Source: Flavobacterium stagni (GTDB taxonomy: Bacteria > Bacteroidota > Bacteroidia > Flavobacteriales > Flavobacteriaceae). From it: a stretch of DNA of 64,000 nt. Below the pieces are notes generated by a model. It searched no databases. It was not told where the DNA came from and was given only the letters and a program-made list of their open reading frames with translations. The translations under genes were made by a program, and so were the position numbers. The DNA lies in contig NZ_SBKN01000001.1 of the NCBI RefSeq assembly GCF_004122105.1, forward strand, positions 806,001 to 870,000. The letters run 5' to 3'. Of the stretch, positions 6,692 through 15,731 are shown piece after piece. The stretch's first letter is position 1. Each line of letters starts with the position of its first letter.

Positions 6692-8914
6692 TTATTTAAC
6701 CAATTCAAAAGTAGCGTGTAAACGGATATCCTCAGAAGAACTTCCTAACATTAACTCAAAAGCACCCGGTTCGGAAACCCATTCCAATTGATCATTGTAA
6801 AACGAAAGGAGTTCATTGTCCACAGTAAACGTAATCGTTTTTTGCTCACCCGGATTTAACTTAACCTTTTGGAATCCTTTCAATTCTTTAATTGGGCGAA
6901 CGACAGATGCAAAGGGATCTTTCAAATACAATTGTACTACTTCTTCACCGGCATATTTGCCAGAATTGGTCAGTGTAAAGCTCACGGTAATTGACCCTTT
7001 AGATGTAAGTGATGGTGCTGATAATTTAAGATCGTTGTAGGTGAATGTTGTATAACTTAAACCGAAACCAAAAGGAAATTTTGCAGAGTTGGGTAAATCA
7101 ATATACGCCGATTTATAGATTTTGTCGTTGTCATCTTTGGAAGGACGTCCCGTACTAAAATGGTTGTAGTACAACGGAATCTGTCCTTCGTCTCTCGGGA
7201 AGGTCATCGGTAATTTACCTGATGGATTGTAATCGCCAAATAAGACATCGGCAATGGCATTTCCGGCCTCTGAACCCAACCACCACGTATACACAATCGT
7301 AGGCATATTGTCGGCAATCCAATTGAAAATCAAAGGTCGTCCGGCATTAATCAAAACCACAATGGGTTTGCCTGTTTTTTGTAATTCTTGAATGAATTCC
7401 TCTTGAATGCCAGGTAAATGAATGTTGCTGCGACTCTTGGCTTCACCACTCATGTCATGGCGTTCTCCAATACTTACAATCACTACATCCGATTGTTTGG
7501 CAATAGCGATGGCTTCTTCAAAACCAGAACGGTTATTTCCTTCAATATCACAACCTTTAGCATATAATAATTTGGTGTTTTTACCTACTTTTCGCTCCAA
7601 ACCTTCCCATTGCGAAACGATATAGGTCGAATCCACATCTTTCAAATCAATGGACCAAAACCCATGATTATTGCGTTTGGGTTTGACCATCGGACCGATA
7701 AAAGCAATGGTTTTGGTGTCTTTTGATAACGGTAAAACATTTTGTTCATTTTTCAATAAAACAATACTTTTTGCAGCGATTTCTCGCGCTACTTTCGCGT
7801 GTTCGGGATTATTTAATGCTTTTTCTTGTCGCTTGGCATCACTGAATCGATAAGGGTTGTCAAACAATCCCAATTCAAACTTTTTACGAAGAATACGACG
7901 TACCGCTTCATCCACAATGGACATCGGTACTTTTCCTTCTTTCACGAGTTCGGCTAAATGATACCGGTAAGCATTACTTTCCATATCCATATCATTGCCC
8001 GCTAAAATGGCTTTTTCAGCGGCTTCTTTATTGTCTTTGGCATATCCGTGAGCGACCATCTCTCCAATGGAACCCCAATCGGAAACGATGAATCCATCGT
8101 ATTTCCATTTGCCTTTTAAAATATCACGTTGAATATAAGCATTGGCGGTAGCCGGAATTCCGTTTAAATCGTTAAACGAATTCATGAACGTGGCCACACC
8201 AGCATCTACACTCGCTTTAAATGGTGGTAGATAGGTTTCCCACAACATACGGTTGCTCATGTCGACCGAGTTGTAATCCCGGCCACCCACAGCGGCACCA
8301 TAACCTACAAAGTGTTTAGCACAAGCCATTACCGAATTTAAGTCCCCTAGTTTATTTCCTTGAAAACCTTTGACCCGAGCATAGGCAATTTTTGAACCCA
8401 AAAATGTATCTTCTCCAGCGCCTTCCATTACGCGGCCCCAACGGGGATCACGAGCAATATCCACCATAGGAGCAAAGGTCCAATGCACCCCACTTGCCGC
8501 TGCTTCAGTAGCAGCAATTCGGGCGGATTGTTCAATCAAAGGCAAATCCCAACTCGCTGCCTCTGCTAACGGTAGGGGAAAGGTAATTTTATAGCCGTGA
8601 ATCACATCTAGGCCAAAAAGTAGGGGAATCTTCAAGCGCGACTGCATGGCCAACTCTTGGTATTTTCGCGTGCGATCTGCGCCCATAACATTAAGCATGG
8701 AACCCAATTTCCCTTCTTTGATTTCTTTTTCTTTGTTAGGATTAATAACCAAAGGCCCGGTTGGATTGGCATCATTGGTATATTGATTCAACTGACCGAT
8801 TTTTTCCTCTAAGGTCATTTTGAGCAATAAATCGTCAATTTTTTGTTCGGTGGTTTTTTGACCGATGGCAATATTTACCAATAAAAGTCCGAGGCTTAAG
8901 ATGCTTTTATTCAT
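6692..8914 (-). CDS. bglX: Glycoside hydrolase family 3 beta-glucosidase
   Basis: A 740-residue GH3 enzyme that removes glucose from the non-reducing ends of beta-glucan oligosaccharides. Residues 1-18 are a signal peptide. The N-terminal TIM-barrel domain has KHFVGYG and the nucleophile D279 in GFIVSDWGS; the second domain contains GERHDMSGEAKSR, where the GH3 acid/base Glu usually lies; the C-terminal fibronectin type III-like domain (about 620-740) carries LSYTTFTYNDL and GEEVVQLYL. Length and order match BglX. It follows the GH5 gene by five bases and precedes GH16 by seven, so it is co-transcribed. It is probably the periplasmic end-step of the locus. The symbol reflects family similarity; substrate preference cannot be read from sequence. 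Confidence 0.93.
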   Translation of the reverse strand: MNKSILSLGLLLVNIAIGQKTTEQKIDDLLLKMTLEEKIGQLNQYTNDANPTGPLVINPNKEKEIKEGKLGSMLNVMGADRTRKYQELAMQSRLKIPLLFGLDVIHGYKITFPLPLAEAASWDLPLIEQSARIAATEAAASGVHWTFAPMVDIARDPRWGRVMEGAGEDTFLGSKIAYARVKGFQGNKLGDLNSVMACAKHFVGYGAAVGGRDYNSVDMSNRMLWETYLPPFKASVDAGVATFMNSFNDLNGIPATANAYIQRDILKGKWKYDGFIVSDWGSIGEMVAHGYAKDNKEAAEKAILAGNDMDMESNAYRYHLAELVKEGKVPMSIVDEAVRRILRKKFELGLFDNPYRFSDAKRQEKALNNPEHAKVAREIAAKSIVLLKNEQNVLPLSKDTKTIAFIGPMVKPKRNNHGFWSIDLKDVDSTYIVSQWEGLERKVGKNTKLLYAKGCDIEGNNRSGFEEAIAIAKQSDVVIVSIGERHDMSGEAKSRSNIHLPGIQEEFIQELQKTGKPIVVLINAGRPLIFNWIADNMPTIVYTWWLGSEAGNAIADVLFGDYNPSGKLPMTFPRDEGQIPLYYNHFSTGRPSKDDNDKIYKSAYIDLPNSAKFPFGFGLSYTTFTYNDLKLSAPSLTSKGSITVSFTLTNSGKYAGEEVVQLYLKDPFASVVRPIKELKGFQKVKLNPGEQKTITFTVDNELLSFYNDQLEWVSEPGAFELMLGSSSEDIRLHATFELVK

Positions 8915-8919
8915 AGTTT

Positions 8920-10677
8920 TTATTTTTTTCTTCTTTCGAAGGTGATTTCATTAAGGGCACAATTTCCGTTTTCGATGACTAGTCGTATTTTTTGCATTCC
9001 TTTTTTTAAGGTTATCGTCGATGTTTGTGTTTGCCACTTTGGAGTAGTTGCATTTGATGATAATTGCAGGGAAGGCGAAATGCGATTTCCTTCAGCATCT
9101 TCAAAATGGATTTGACCATCATTATTCGTAATTGAATAATTAACTTTTACGTTATAGGTATCTGAAAATTGAACAGCCGCAGTATATTGTACCCATTCTT
9201 TGGCTTCAGTATGGGTTATGGCATACACGGTTTTGTTATTTTCAGTAAAGGAACTAATATCCACGCCATCATTGCGGTAACTATCGCCAGAATTCCAATC
9301 GTTCCGTTGGTTATCAGACACCCAATAGTTCCCAGAAACCGTATCGTAATAGGCGGTATTTATCGGACCTAAATCGTAATCTTCGGCTTGGATGGTTCCG
9401 GGAATAGTATGGTTTTTAAAAGGAATACTCTTATCCGATTGCACTTGACGGAACATGGCATCCAAAACATCATAGCGAATGGTGACATTTTCCAAGCGAT
9501 AATTGTTGACGATTTCGTTCAAATCATTTTGAGCTGATTCGGGGCTTGGTTTAGACGCTTTGCCGTTCCAATATTCGAGCAAGTTTTGGTAACCAGTATT
9601 GGTTGTCACCGAAGTGATACCCGCAATGTTTTCAATTTTCTTCATGGGCCAAAATGCCCAACCGATGTTATGGGTTTCCATAAGTTTGATCGCATCACGA
9701 AACCAAACGTTGGAGTTTTCTCCACTTTCCCCCAACCAAATAGGAACATTGTATTGCGTGCGGTAATCCAACATTTTTTGGATGCTTTGAACATTATTAT
9801 GGTTCCAGTATTTGTGAAAACTCAGTGCCATATTTTTGTCCCATAAGGGAAAAATACCGTCGTAATTATTACCCCAACAATTTCCTTCAATAATGATGAG
9901 GTGATTGGTGTCGACACTGCGAATGGCTTCCGTAGTGCGTTTCATGAGTTCGCGCAACGGACCGTTTTGGGTTTCGTCGCATCCATTTTTATTCGTTCCC
10001 GTAAAGTTCCAATTGGGTTCGTTAATGATGTCATAGCCGCCAATCCAGGGTTCGTTGCGATAACGTTCGGCTATTTTTTTCCAAAGTGCAATCATTTTAT
10101 CTTGATTGGCTTGTGCTTGCCAAAGCGCGGGTTTAGTGGTGTCGTAATCCGAAATATTGGCATCATTTCCTTGTCCGCCGGGTGCGCCGTGTAAATCAAG
10201 TATGAGATAGATTTTATTAGCGGCACACCAGCGAAGGAGATTATCGGTTCGTTGAAATCCTTCTTCGAGCCATGTTTGTTCCCCGAGAACGGGTTCTTTT
10301 TCTATAGGAAGTGTAAAAAGGTTATAGTGCATTGGAAGTCGGATCGAGTTAAAACCCCAATGGGCTAGGGAATCGACATCGCGTTTGGTTACGCCATTGT
10401 TACGAAAGGTTTGGTACCATTGAGCTGTGGCTTCTTCCCCAAGAACTTCCACTAATTTTTGACGGATAGCAAATTGGGGTCCGGCAAAATCAGCGGTTTT
10501 AAGCATATATCCTTCTTGCAGCATCCAGCCACCGAGGCCGAGACCGCGCAACAGTACATTATTCCCTTTTCCATCGACGATACGTTGCCCGTCTTGGTGC
10601 AAGAATCCTTGACCAAAAACGGTAGTGATGGAGAAAAGTAATGTGCTACTAAAAGCAAATAGGAATTTAAGTTTCAT
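8920..10677 (-). CDS. Glycoside hydrolase family 5 glucanase with C-terminal CBM6
   Basis: A 585-residue exported enzyme. After a signal peptide ending in VFG, a GH5 barrel spans about 25-385: RLPMHYNLF, DLHGAPGGQ, acid/base E220 in YDIINEPNW, FHKYWNH, and nucleophile E317 in IWLGESGEN. A linker leads to a CBM6-like module (about 425-583), recognised by IPGTIQAEDYDLG and ending KIRLVIENGNCALNEI. Its barrel start, LLRGLGLGGWMLQEGY, resembles exo-beta-1,3-glucanase-like GH5 members, but the subfamily and cleaved bond are not certain. In this PUL a beta-glucan role is likely. Its promoter-side gap (144 bases) holds a GC-rich mosaic element, so expression may differ from the GH30 genes upstream. 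Confidence 0.9.
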   Translation of the reverse strand: MKLKFLFAFSSTLLFSITTVFGQGFLHQDGQRIVDGKGNNVLLRGLGLGGWMLQEGYMLKTADFAGPQFAIRQKLVEVLGEEATAQWYQTFRNNGVTKRDVDSLAHWGFNSIRLPMHYNLFTLPIEKEPVLGEQTWLEEGFQRTDNLLRWCAANKIYLILDLHGAPGGQGNDANISDYDTTKPALWQAQANQDKMIALWKKIAERYRNEPWIGGYDIINEPNWNFTGTNKNGCDETQNGPLRELMKRTTEAIRSVDTNHLIIIEGNCWGNNYDGIFPLWDKNMALSFHKYWNHNNVQSIQKMLDYRTQYNVPIWLGESGENSNVWFRDAIKLMETHNIGWAFWPMKKIENIAGITSVTTNTGYQNLLEYWNGKASKPSPESAQNDLNEIVNNYRLENVTIRYDVLDAMFRQVQSDKSIPFKNHTIPGTIQAEDYDLGPINTAYYDTVSGNYWVSDNQRNDWNSGDSYRNDGVDISSFTENNKTVYAITHTEAKEWVQYTAAVQFSDTYNVKVNYSITNNDGQIHFEDAEGNRISPSLQLSSNATTPKWQTQTSTITLKKGMQKIRLVIENGNCALNEITFERRKK

Positions 10678-10735
10678 GCGTGATGTTTAATGCGCGGTGA
10701 GTCGGTTGATTTGAAAAACTCAGCGTGTTTATTAG

Positions 10736-10800
10736 CCCCGATTGACCCGATAGCTCCCGAAGGGACTAAAGGGGAAAGCGGGAAGATAGGTGTTTAAATA
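10736..10800 (-). repeat. GC-rich intergenic mosaic repeat, copy 4 (short)
   Basis: Read on the minus strand it contains TTCCCGCTTTCC, a small hairpin GTCCCTTCGGGAG and ends TCGGGGCTA. The 12-mer TTCCCGCTTTCC and the CGGGGCTA end are shared with the element at 56201. It lies in the gap between the GH30 and GH5 genes inside the PUL, with no T-run, so it is not an ordinary terminator. Confidence 0.5.
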
Positions 10801-10821
10801 CTAGAACGTTTGCTCCAAAAA

Positions 10822-12279
10822 TTAATACATCAACGTTTGAATGGCGCGTGCTGGAATGGCAATTGTTGCCGCAGTTGTACCGATGCACAATTGGTATTCT
10901 ACCGGTTGGTTGCTTTTATTAAGCACCACGGTAACCATTTTCCCGTTGGGATTAAGGAATGAAGTCGTTAACAAATTACTTCGGCTAGCCACGCTACTTA
11001 TGCGTCGGGCCTTTTTTTCAATGAATTTAGAAAAATGACCGATGATATAATAAGCTGGGGTATAAATGATTTGATTGGTCGAAAGATCGGCGTGAACGGG
11101 AGCGAAGCAAAAGTTTTTCACATGATTGGGTCCGCCAAACTGATCCAATAGAATGTTCCAATCCGTCCAAGCGACGGTTCCGTTATTGAAATCGTTGATC
11201 ATGGATTCGCCGTAGATTTCCCCATTGCGCCATAATTGGTAGTTGGCCGCATCAAATTTTTCTTTGCACCCTTCGGTAAAGATTAGGTTTTTATGGGGAT
11301 ACAATTCATGGACAGCTTTTACATTATCAAACATGGGTTGGCCACCGCTCCAGGTTTCGTACCAATGGAAACCAATGCCCCAAACGTATTTTGCAGCTTC
11401 GGGATCGTCGAGAATTGTGGTCGCTCGTTGCACCATAAGATCGCGGTTGTGGTCCCAAGCAATTATTTTTTTAGAGCTAAGTCCGGCTTTTTGGAGTGTT
11501 GGCCCCAAATAATATTTTAAAAAATCGCGTTCTTCTTCTGCAGAAAATAGACACGACTCCCAAATTTGAGTCGCCATGGGTTCGTTTTGTATGGACAGAC
11601 CCCAGATTGGCAATCCTTCTTTTTCAAGTGCGTTGATGTATTTAACATAATAATTAGCCCAAGATTGACGAAATTCTGGAAGTAATTTTCCGCCGTGAAG
11701 CATGTCTTTGTTGTCTTTCATAAAAGCGGGTGGCGACCAGGGACTGATATAAAAAGTCGCCTGATTGCCAATCATTCCCATTGCTTGCTTGATCAGCGGA
11801 AGTTTGTATTTTTTATCGTGAGTGATATCGAACGTTTTGAGTGCGGCGTCACCTTCTTGGATGTAAGTGTAAGAATCAGAACTAAAGTCGCAACTGTTCA
11901 TGTTTGTTCGAATAATAGAATATCCGATGCCGTTGGTTTTCGAAAAATAGGCGGTTAGAAATTCGTTTTGTTTTTCTTTAGGAAGTTGGGCAAAAACTTC
12001 AGCACTAGCATCTGTGATTGCACCGCCTATGCCCATGAACGATTGAAATTGATGTTGCGGTTGCACAAAAACACACGTTTGACGTTCTACGGGTTGGCGC
12101 AATTCACGGAAAGTAGCGGTACCTGTTGTAGTTAGTTTCAATTGCGTGCTATCGGCAGTAGTAACTATAGTGATGGTTCTGTCTTTTGTAGAAAAGGCAG
12201 GAGTTTGTTTTGATTTTTTTGTTTGCGCAGAAGTAACGAATGATAGTACTGACGCAAGGATAACAATTGACTTTTTCAT
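10822..12279 (-). CDS. Glycoside hydrolase family 30 (soluble, probably periplasmic)
   Basis: A 485-residue GH30 enzyme. The start at 12279 (MKKSIVILASVLSFVTSAQ) gives a signal peptide with no lipobox; the longer in-frame extension overlaps the upstream gene and is unlikely. Motifs typical of GH30 are MGIGGAITDASAEVF, FYISPWSPPAFMKDN, acid/base E233 in SIQNEPMATQIWESC and nucleophile E336 in IFTEGCKEKF. The last 90 residues form the usual beta-sandwich side domain. GH30 includes beta-1,6-glucanases and glucosylceramidases; with laminarinase neighbours a beta-1,6-glucanase acting on branches is the best guess. Eleven bases separate it from the next GH30 upstream, but the two share little outside the active-site motifs, so they are probably not redundant. 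Confidence 0.92.
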   Translation of the reverse strand: MKKSIVILASVLSFVTSAQTKKSKQTPAFSTKDRTITIVTTADSTQLKLTTTGTATFRELRQPVERQTCVFVQPQHQFQSFMGIGGAITDASAEVFAQLPKEKQNEFLTAYFSKTNGIGYSIIRTNMNSCDFSSDSYTYIQEGDAALKTFDITHDKKYKLPLIKQAMGMIGNQATFYISPWSPPAFMKDNKDMLHGGKLLPEFRQSWANYYVKYINALEKEGLPIWGLSIQNEPMATQIWESCLFSAEEERDFLKYYLGPTLQKAGLSSKKIIAWDHNRDLMVQRATTILDDPEAAKYVWGIGFHWYETWSGGQPMFDNVKAVHELYPHKNLIFTEGCKEKFDAANYQLWRNGEIYGESMINDFNNGTVAWTDWNILLDQFGGPNHVKNFCFAPVHADLSTNQIIYTPAYYIIGHFSKFIEKKARRISSVASRSNLLTTSFLNPNGKMVTVVLNKSNQPVEYQLCIGTTAATIAIPARAIQTLMY

Positions 12280-12290
12280 GGGAACATGAT

Positions 12291-13730
12291 TTAGAAAATA
12301 TAGGTGGCGACATCCCCGGGGGTGAGGCTGACAGTGACCCATTTTCCGTTGTATTTAATATTGAATGTTTCAGAGTTTGAGCCGTCATTAACAGCAACAA
12401 GGACAATTTTTCCTTGTGGTGTTTTGAAAGCAACGTTAAAAACGCCACCCACTTGATTGGAAGCGATGCGTTGCGAACCGGTAGGTATAAATTTTGAGGC
12501 ATGTGCTATGATATAATAGGCAACATTGCGTGTAATATTTTCCGACCCAGATAAAGTTAAGGCGCCTTTGCATTGTGTACATCCACCTGGAGTATGCGGG
12601 TTGTAGTTGGGGTCATTGGCTAAGTTCCATTCTAGGGCAATTTTACTCCAATTGCGCATTGAGCCGATGATTACGTTGCGAAGGTGCCAACGGAGATCGC
12701 CGTCAAAAGAACCTGTAGATCCTGTCCATTGTTCGGTGAAATAGACATTTTTTGTTGGGTAGGCATTATGGACTGACCCTAAGGCGCTGATGTCGCCTGC
12801 GTATAAATGGAACGCTGATCCATCAACAAAAGGGCGAGCGGCAGCATCGTTTAATATTTCTAGAGGGTATTCGGGTTTGTCACAATTGTGGTCGTAACAA
12901 ATAATTTTGGTGGTAATTCCAGCTGTTTGAAAAGCAGGTCCTAAGTGGTTTTTAATAAAATCAGCTTGTTGCGCAGCTGTCATATATAGACTAGGATTGT
13001 TTCCTGGATGTAAGGGTTCATTTTGAATGGTAATCGCATCAATAGGGATGTTATTTTGTTTCATTTGTTGGATATACTTCACAAAATATTGTGCGTAAAC
13101 ACTATAATATTGTGGAAGGAGACTGCCTCCAACAGAACTGCCATTGTCTTTCATCCAAACGGGTGGCGACCAAGGCGATCCAAGAATTTTGATGGTTGGA
13201 TTAATCGTTCTAATGGTTTGTAAAAGTTGGATAAGCGCATTGTCTTGTGCTAGACTAAACTGAGTAAGGTTTACATCGGTTTGACCTACGGGTAAATCGT
13301 CATACGAAAATACTGAGCTACTTAAGTCGGATGCACCGATACTTATTCGTAAATAACTAATTCCAATTCCATTAGCGCCGGAACCAAATAATTCTTGTAA
13401 CAACTCTTGTTTTTTAGTAGCGCTGAGTTGGTTGATGAGTTCGACACTTCCTCCCGTTAACGTATATCCGAAGCCATCGATGGTTTGGTACGTTTGATTT
13501 GAATTAATTTCGAGGGTATTGTATTGATTGTATTGGGTGTCAAATGCAAGTGCAGTGACTTGTTTTTCTAATTTTTTAGAGCCATCGGCTTTGGTTAACC
13601 ACAGATCCACTTCGTTGGTAGTTGGAGTCACTGGATTTCCGTTTCCTGAATCTGAGGAGGATTGTGAGCAAGCACAGGAGAGTAGGGTACAAGTAGCAAG
13701 TAAACTTGCAAAAAATAGAGCGCGTTTCAT
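12291..13730 (-). CDS. Glycoside hydrolase family 30 (lipoprotein, probably surface)
   Basis: A 479-residue GH30 enzyme with a lipoprotein signal: LLSC places the lipidated cysteine at residue 19 (another at 21), followed by a Ser/Gly/Asn-rich tether. Motifs are IDGFGYTLTGGSVELI, ILGSPWSPPVWMKDN, acid/base E238 in TIQNEPLHPGNN and nucleophile E333 in VYFTEQWTG. The GH30 beta-sandwich follows to the C-terminus (LTPGDVATYIF). It overlaps the upstream phosphatase-family gene by four bases, so translation is coupled. Predicted to cut beta-glucan (probably beta-1,6 linkages) at the outer surface before SusCD uptake; surface display is inferred from the tether, not proven. Confidence 0.92.
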   Translation of the reverse strand: MKRALFFASLLATCTLLSCACSQSSSDSGNGNPVTPTTNEVDLWLTKADGSKKLEKQVTALAFDTQYNQYNTLEINSNQTYQTIDGFGYTLTGGSVELINQLSATKKQELLQELFGSGANGIGISYLRISIGASDLSSSVFSYDDLPVGQTDVNLTQFSLAQDNALIQLLQTIRTINPTIKILGSPWSPPVWMKDNGSSVGGSLLPQYYSVYAQYFVKYIQQMKQNNIPIDAITIQNEPLHPGNNPSLYMTAAQQADFIKNHLGPAFQTAGITTKIICYDHNCDKPEYPLEILNDAAARPFVDGSAFHLYAGDISALGSVHNAYPTKNVYFTEQWTGSTGSFDGDLRWHLRNVIIGSMRNWSKIALEWNLANDPNYNPHTPGGCTQCKGALTLSGSENITRNVAYYIIAHASKFIPTGSQRIASNQVGGVFNVAFKTPQGKIVLVAVNDGSNSETFNIKYNGKWVTVSLTPGDVATYIF

Positions 13731-14557
13731 TGGTTTAATTCAATTTGTATCCAAACAGGGAAATGGTCTGAAGGAAAGCGTTTTTCATGTTCCGTTACCA
13801 AGACTGAATACTGTTTAATAGTACATTTTTTTGGAGACACAAAGATGTAATCGATGCGCTCTTGAGGGTTATAGTTGTATTTGAATCCGTTAAAGGTGGA
13901 TTCTGGACCTGATTTTAATTTTGGATTGATGTCATAGGAATCGTTGAGGTGTTTTTTAACTTCGGCAATTCGGTTTGACGAGGGCAACGTATTCAAGTCC
14001 CCCATAAATAGCACGGGAAGGTCTTGCGTATTTTGTTCGGCTATGGTTTTTAAAATGAGTTGGATTCCGTTATCTCTAGCCATTTCACCCATATGATCTA
14101 AGTGGGTGTTGAAAACCCAAAATGATTTTTGCGTTTTTACGTCTTTTAAGAGTACATACGAACACACCCGATTACAGGCGGCATCCCAACCTTTGGAAAC
14201 TATATTTGGGGTTTCTGAAAGCCAAAAAGTAGCTTCTTTTTCCAATTGAAATTTTGATTGGTTAAAGAAAATGCAGCTAGCTTCTCCTGTTCCGTTACTT
14301 TCACGGCCGATACCTGATCTCTGATAATTAGGAAGACGTTCCGCCAGATCATCAACTTGATGGGGTAGAGCTTCTTGAAAACCAATAATATCTGGATTGG
14401 CATTACGAATTTGTTCGCCCATAAAATCTTTGCGGTAATTCCATGCATTTAGTCCGTCAGAAGCAACATCCAATCGAATGTTGTATGTCATGACATTGAG
14501 CGTTTGGCTATTTCCCCACAAGGAAAAGAAAATAAGGAGAAAACTAATTTTTTTCAT
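13727..14557 (-). CDS. Secreted endonuclease/exonuclease/phosphatase family protein
   Basis: A 276-residue exported member of the EEP (DNase I-like) fold. The start at 14557 gives a signal peptide (KKISFLLIFFSLWGNSQ). All EEP motifs are present in order: NVMTYNIRLD, the metal-binding Glu in GFQEALPHQ, NTHLDHMGEMARDNG, FMGDLNTLPSS and the C-terminal SDHFPVWIQ. Such proteins hydrolyse phosphodiester bonds of nucleic acids, inositol phosphates or sphingomyelin; the substrate here cannot be told. Its place inside a glycan PUL, translationally coupled to GH30, suggests it removes a phosphate or lipid group from the target polymer or cell wall, but this is inference. A strong non-terminator hairpin lies just upstream. 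Confidence 0.85.
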   Translation of the reverse strand: MKKISFLLIFFSLWGNSQTLNVMTYNIRLDVASDGLNAWNYRKDFMGEQIRNANPDIIGFQEALPHQVDDLAERLPNYQRSGIGRESNGTGEASCIFFNQSKFQLEKEATFWLSETPNIVSKGWDAACNRVCSYVLLKDVKTQKSFWVFNTHLDHMGEMARDNGIQLILKTIAEQNTQDLPVLFMGDLNTLPSSNRIAEVKKHLNDSYDINPKLKSGPESTFNGFKYNYNPQERIDYIFVSPKKCTIKQYSVLVTEHEKRFPSDHFPVWIQIELNQ

Positions 14558-14573
14558 CTTACGTTTCTGCCAC

Positions 14574-14599
14574 AGCTTCTGCATTGGGGTGCAGAAGCT
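14574..14599 (-). other. Strong intercistronic hairpin in the PUL mRNA
   Basis: AGCTTCTGCA and TGCAGAAGCT are perfect 10-base inverted repeats around a six-base loop (CCCCAA on the mRNA). No T-run follows, so it is not an intrinsic terminator. It lies between GH16 and the phosphatase-family gene, ending 17 bases before the latter's start; it could protect a processed 3' or 5' end. Confidence 0.7.
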
Positions 14600-14629
14600 A
14601 TGTGCAGTAAAACTAACTTAAACAAAATA

Positions 14630-15676
14630 TTACTGAAAAACTCGTATATAATCTACTTCGTAAGTCGAAGCGTTAAAATTAGGGTCAATGGTACCTCCAA
14701 AATTTCCACCCACAGCACAATTCAAGATGATAAAGAAATTGTTATTAAAAGGTAGTGAGGCACTGTTATTAAAAGTATAGTAGAGCTGATCGTCTACATA
14801 AAACTTGATTGTTGAGGCGGTCCATTCTGTGGCATAGACATGGAAATCCGTAGTTGCATTTGAAATGACTACACTTCCTCCGTCTGCATTTCCTCCTGAA
14901 TGGTTCGGATGGTGAAGGGTACCGTAAATTCGATTAAGATTATTCCCCACATGCTCCATGATGTCGATTTCGCCACAAGCGGGCCATCCTAAACTTCCGA
15001 TGGAATTTCCTAACATCCAAAAGGCGGGCCATGTCCCACCACCAGCAGGAAGTTTGGCGCGCATTTCCACGCGACCATATTTCAGGCTGTATTTGTCTTG
15101 TGTTTTGATACGTGCTGAGGTGAATGGACTACCTAAATAATTCTCTCTTAGGGTTTTAATTTTTAAAAAGCCACCTTCAACAATTACATTTTCAGGGCGT
15201 GATGTATAATATTGGGATTCATTATTACCCCAACCACCTGCACCGATGTCATACCCCCATTTATTAGAATCAGGCGCTCCATTAGTATTAAATTCATCAG
15301 ACCACACCAATGTGGGTGTCACTAAAACCGTAACATCTACGCTGGTTGATATGAAATTAGTACCGTTGTAAGCTGATGCTACTACGGGATACGTATTCGT
15401 TCCTAGGGAAGTAAAAGAATATTGAAAAATACCATTTGCGGCATTTAATATTTGGCCGTTTATAGCAATTTTATAATCCGTTGCATTGGTTGCAGATACG
15501 GTAATTGTTACATCACCACTGCCATCACCATTGGGTAATGCGGCGGTTGCACCAATTTTAGTCACTTGTATTTGAATGTTGGAAGGCGTGGTGCTTCCGT
15601 TGTTTCCTCCATCTCCGCTATCAGAACTACAGGAAATAAGAAGGAAAAAAGAAAATAAGGCAATCAGTTGTTTCAT
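14630..15676 (-). CDS. Glycoside hydrolase family 16 endo-beta-glucanase (lipoprotein)
   Basis: A 348-residue GH16 lipoprotein. FLLISC gives the lipidation site at C16, followed by a Ser/Asp/Gly tether that favours surface export in Bacteroidetes. Residues about 35-118 form an immunoglobulin/PKD-like domain and residues 122-348 the GH16 domain with WPAFWMLG, the catalytic GEIDIMEHVG (E236, D238, E241) and the terminal VDYIRVFQ. Predicted endo-beta-1,3-glucanase that makes the first cuts in laminarin-like glucan at the cell surface. It lies directly after the attenuator-like terminator that follows the glycan-binding protein, so its expression is probably lower than susCD. Confidence 0.93.
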   Translation of the reverse strand: MKQLIALFSFFLLISCSSDSGDGGNNGSTTPSNIQIQVTKIGATAALPNGDGSGDVTITVSATNATDYKIAINGQILNAANGIFQYSFTSLGTNTYPVVASAYNGTNFISTSVDVTVLVTPTLVWSDEFNTNGAPDSNKWGYDIGAGGWGNNESQYYTSRPENVIVEGGFLKIKTLRENYLGSPFTSARIKTQDKYSLKYGRVEMRAKLPAGGGTWPAFWMLGNSIGSLGWPACGEIDIMEHVGNNLNRIYGTLHHPNHSGGNADGGSVVISNATTDFHVYATEWTASTIKFYVDDQLYYTFNNSASLPFNNNFFIILNCAVGGNFGGTIDPNFNASTYEVDYIRVFQ

Positions 15677-15687
15677 AGCTTTAATTT

Positions 15688-15723
15688 AAAAAGTCCGCCC
15701 CAAGGTCTCCGATGAGGCGGACT
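15688..15723 (-). terminator. Attenuator-like terminator inside the PUL
   Basis: On the minus strand AGTCCGCC and GGCGGACT form a perfect eight-base stem around a 16-base loop, followed by five T, directly after the stop of the glycan-binding protein. Because the next gene has no visible promoter of its own, partial read-through is the likely design: high susC-susD-SGBP, lower enzymes. Confidence 0.7.
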
Positions 15724-15731
15724 GTGTCATT

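Noticed and set aside
12291..12342. Upstream extension of the soluble GH30 enzyme into the lipoprotein GH30 gene
   Set aside because: The extension has no signal peptide character and overlaps the neighbour; the ATG at 12279 gives a clear signal peptide.
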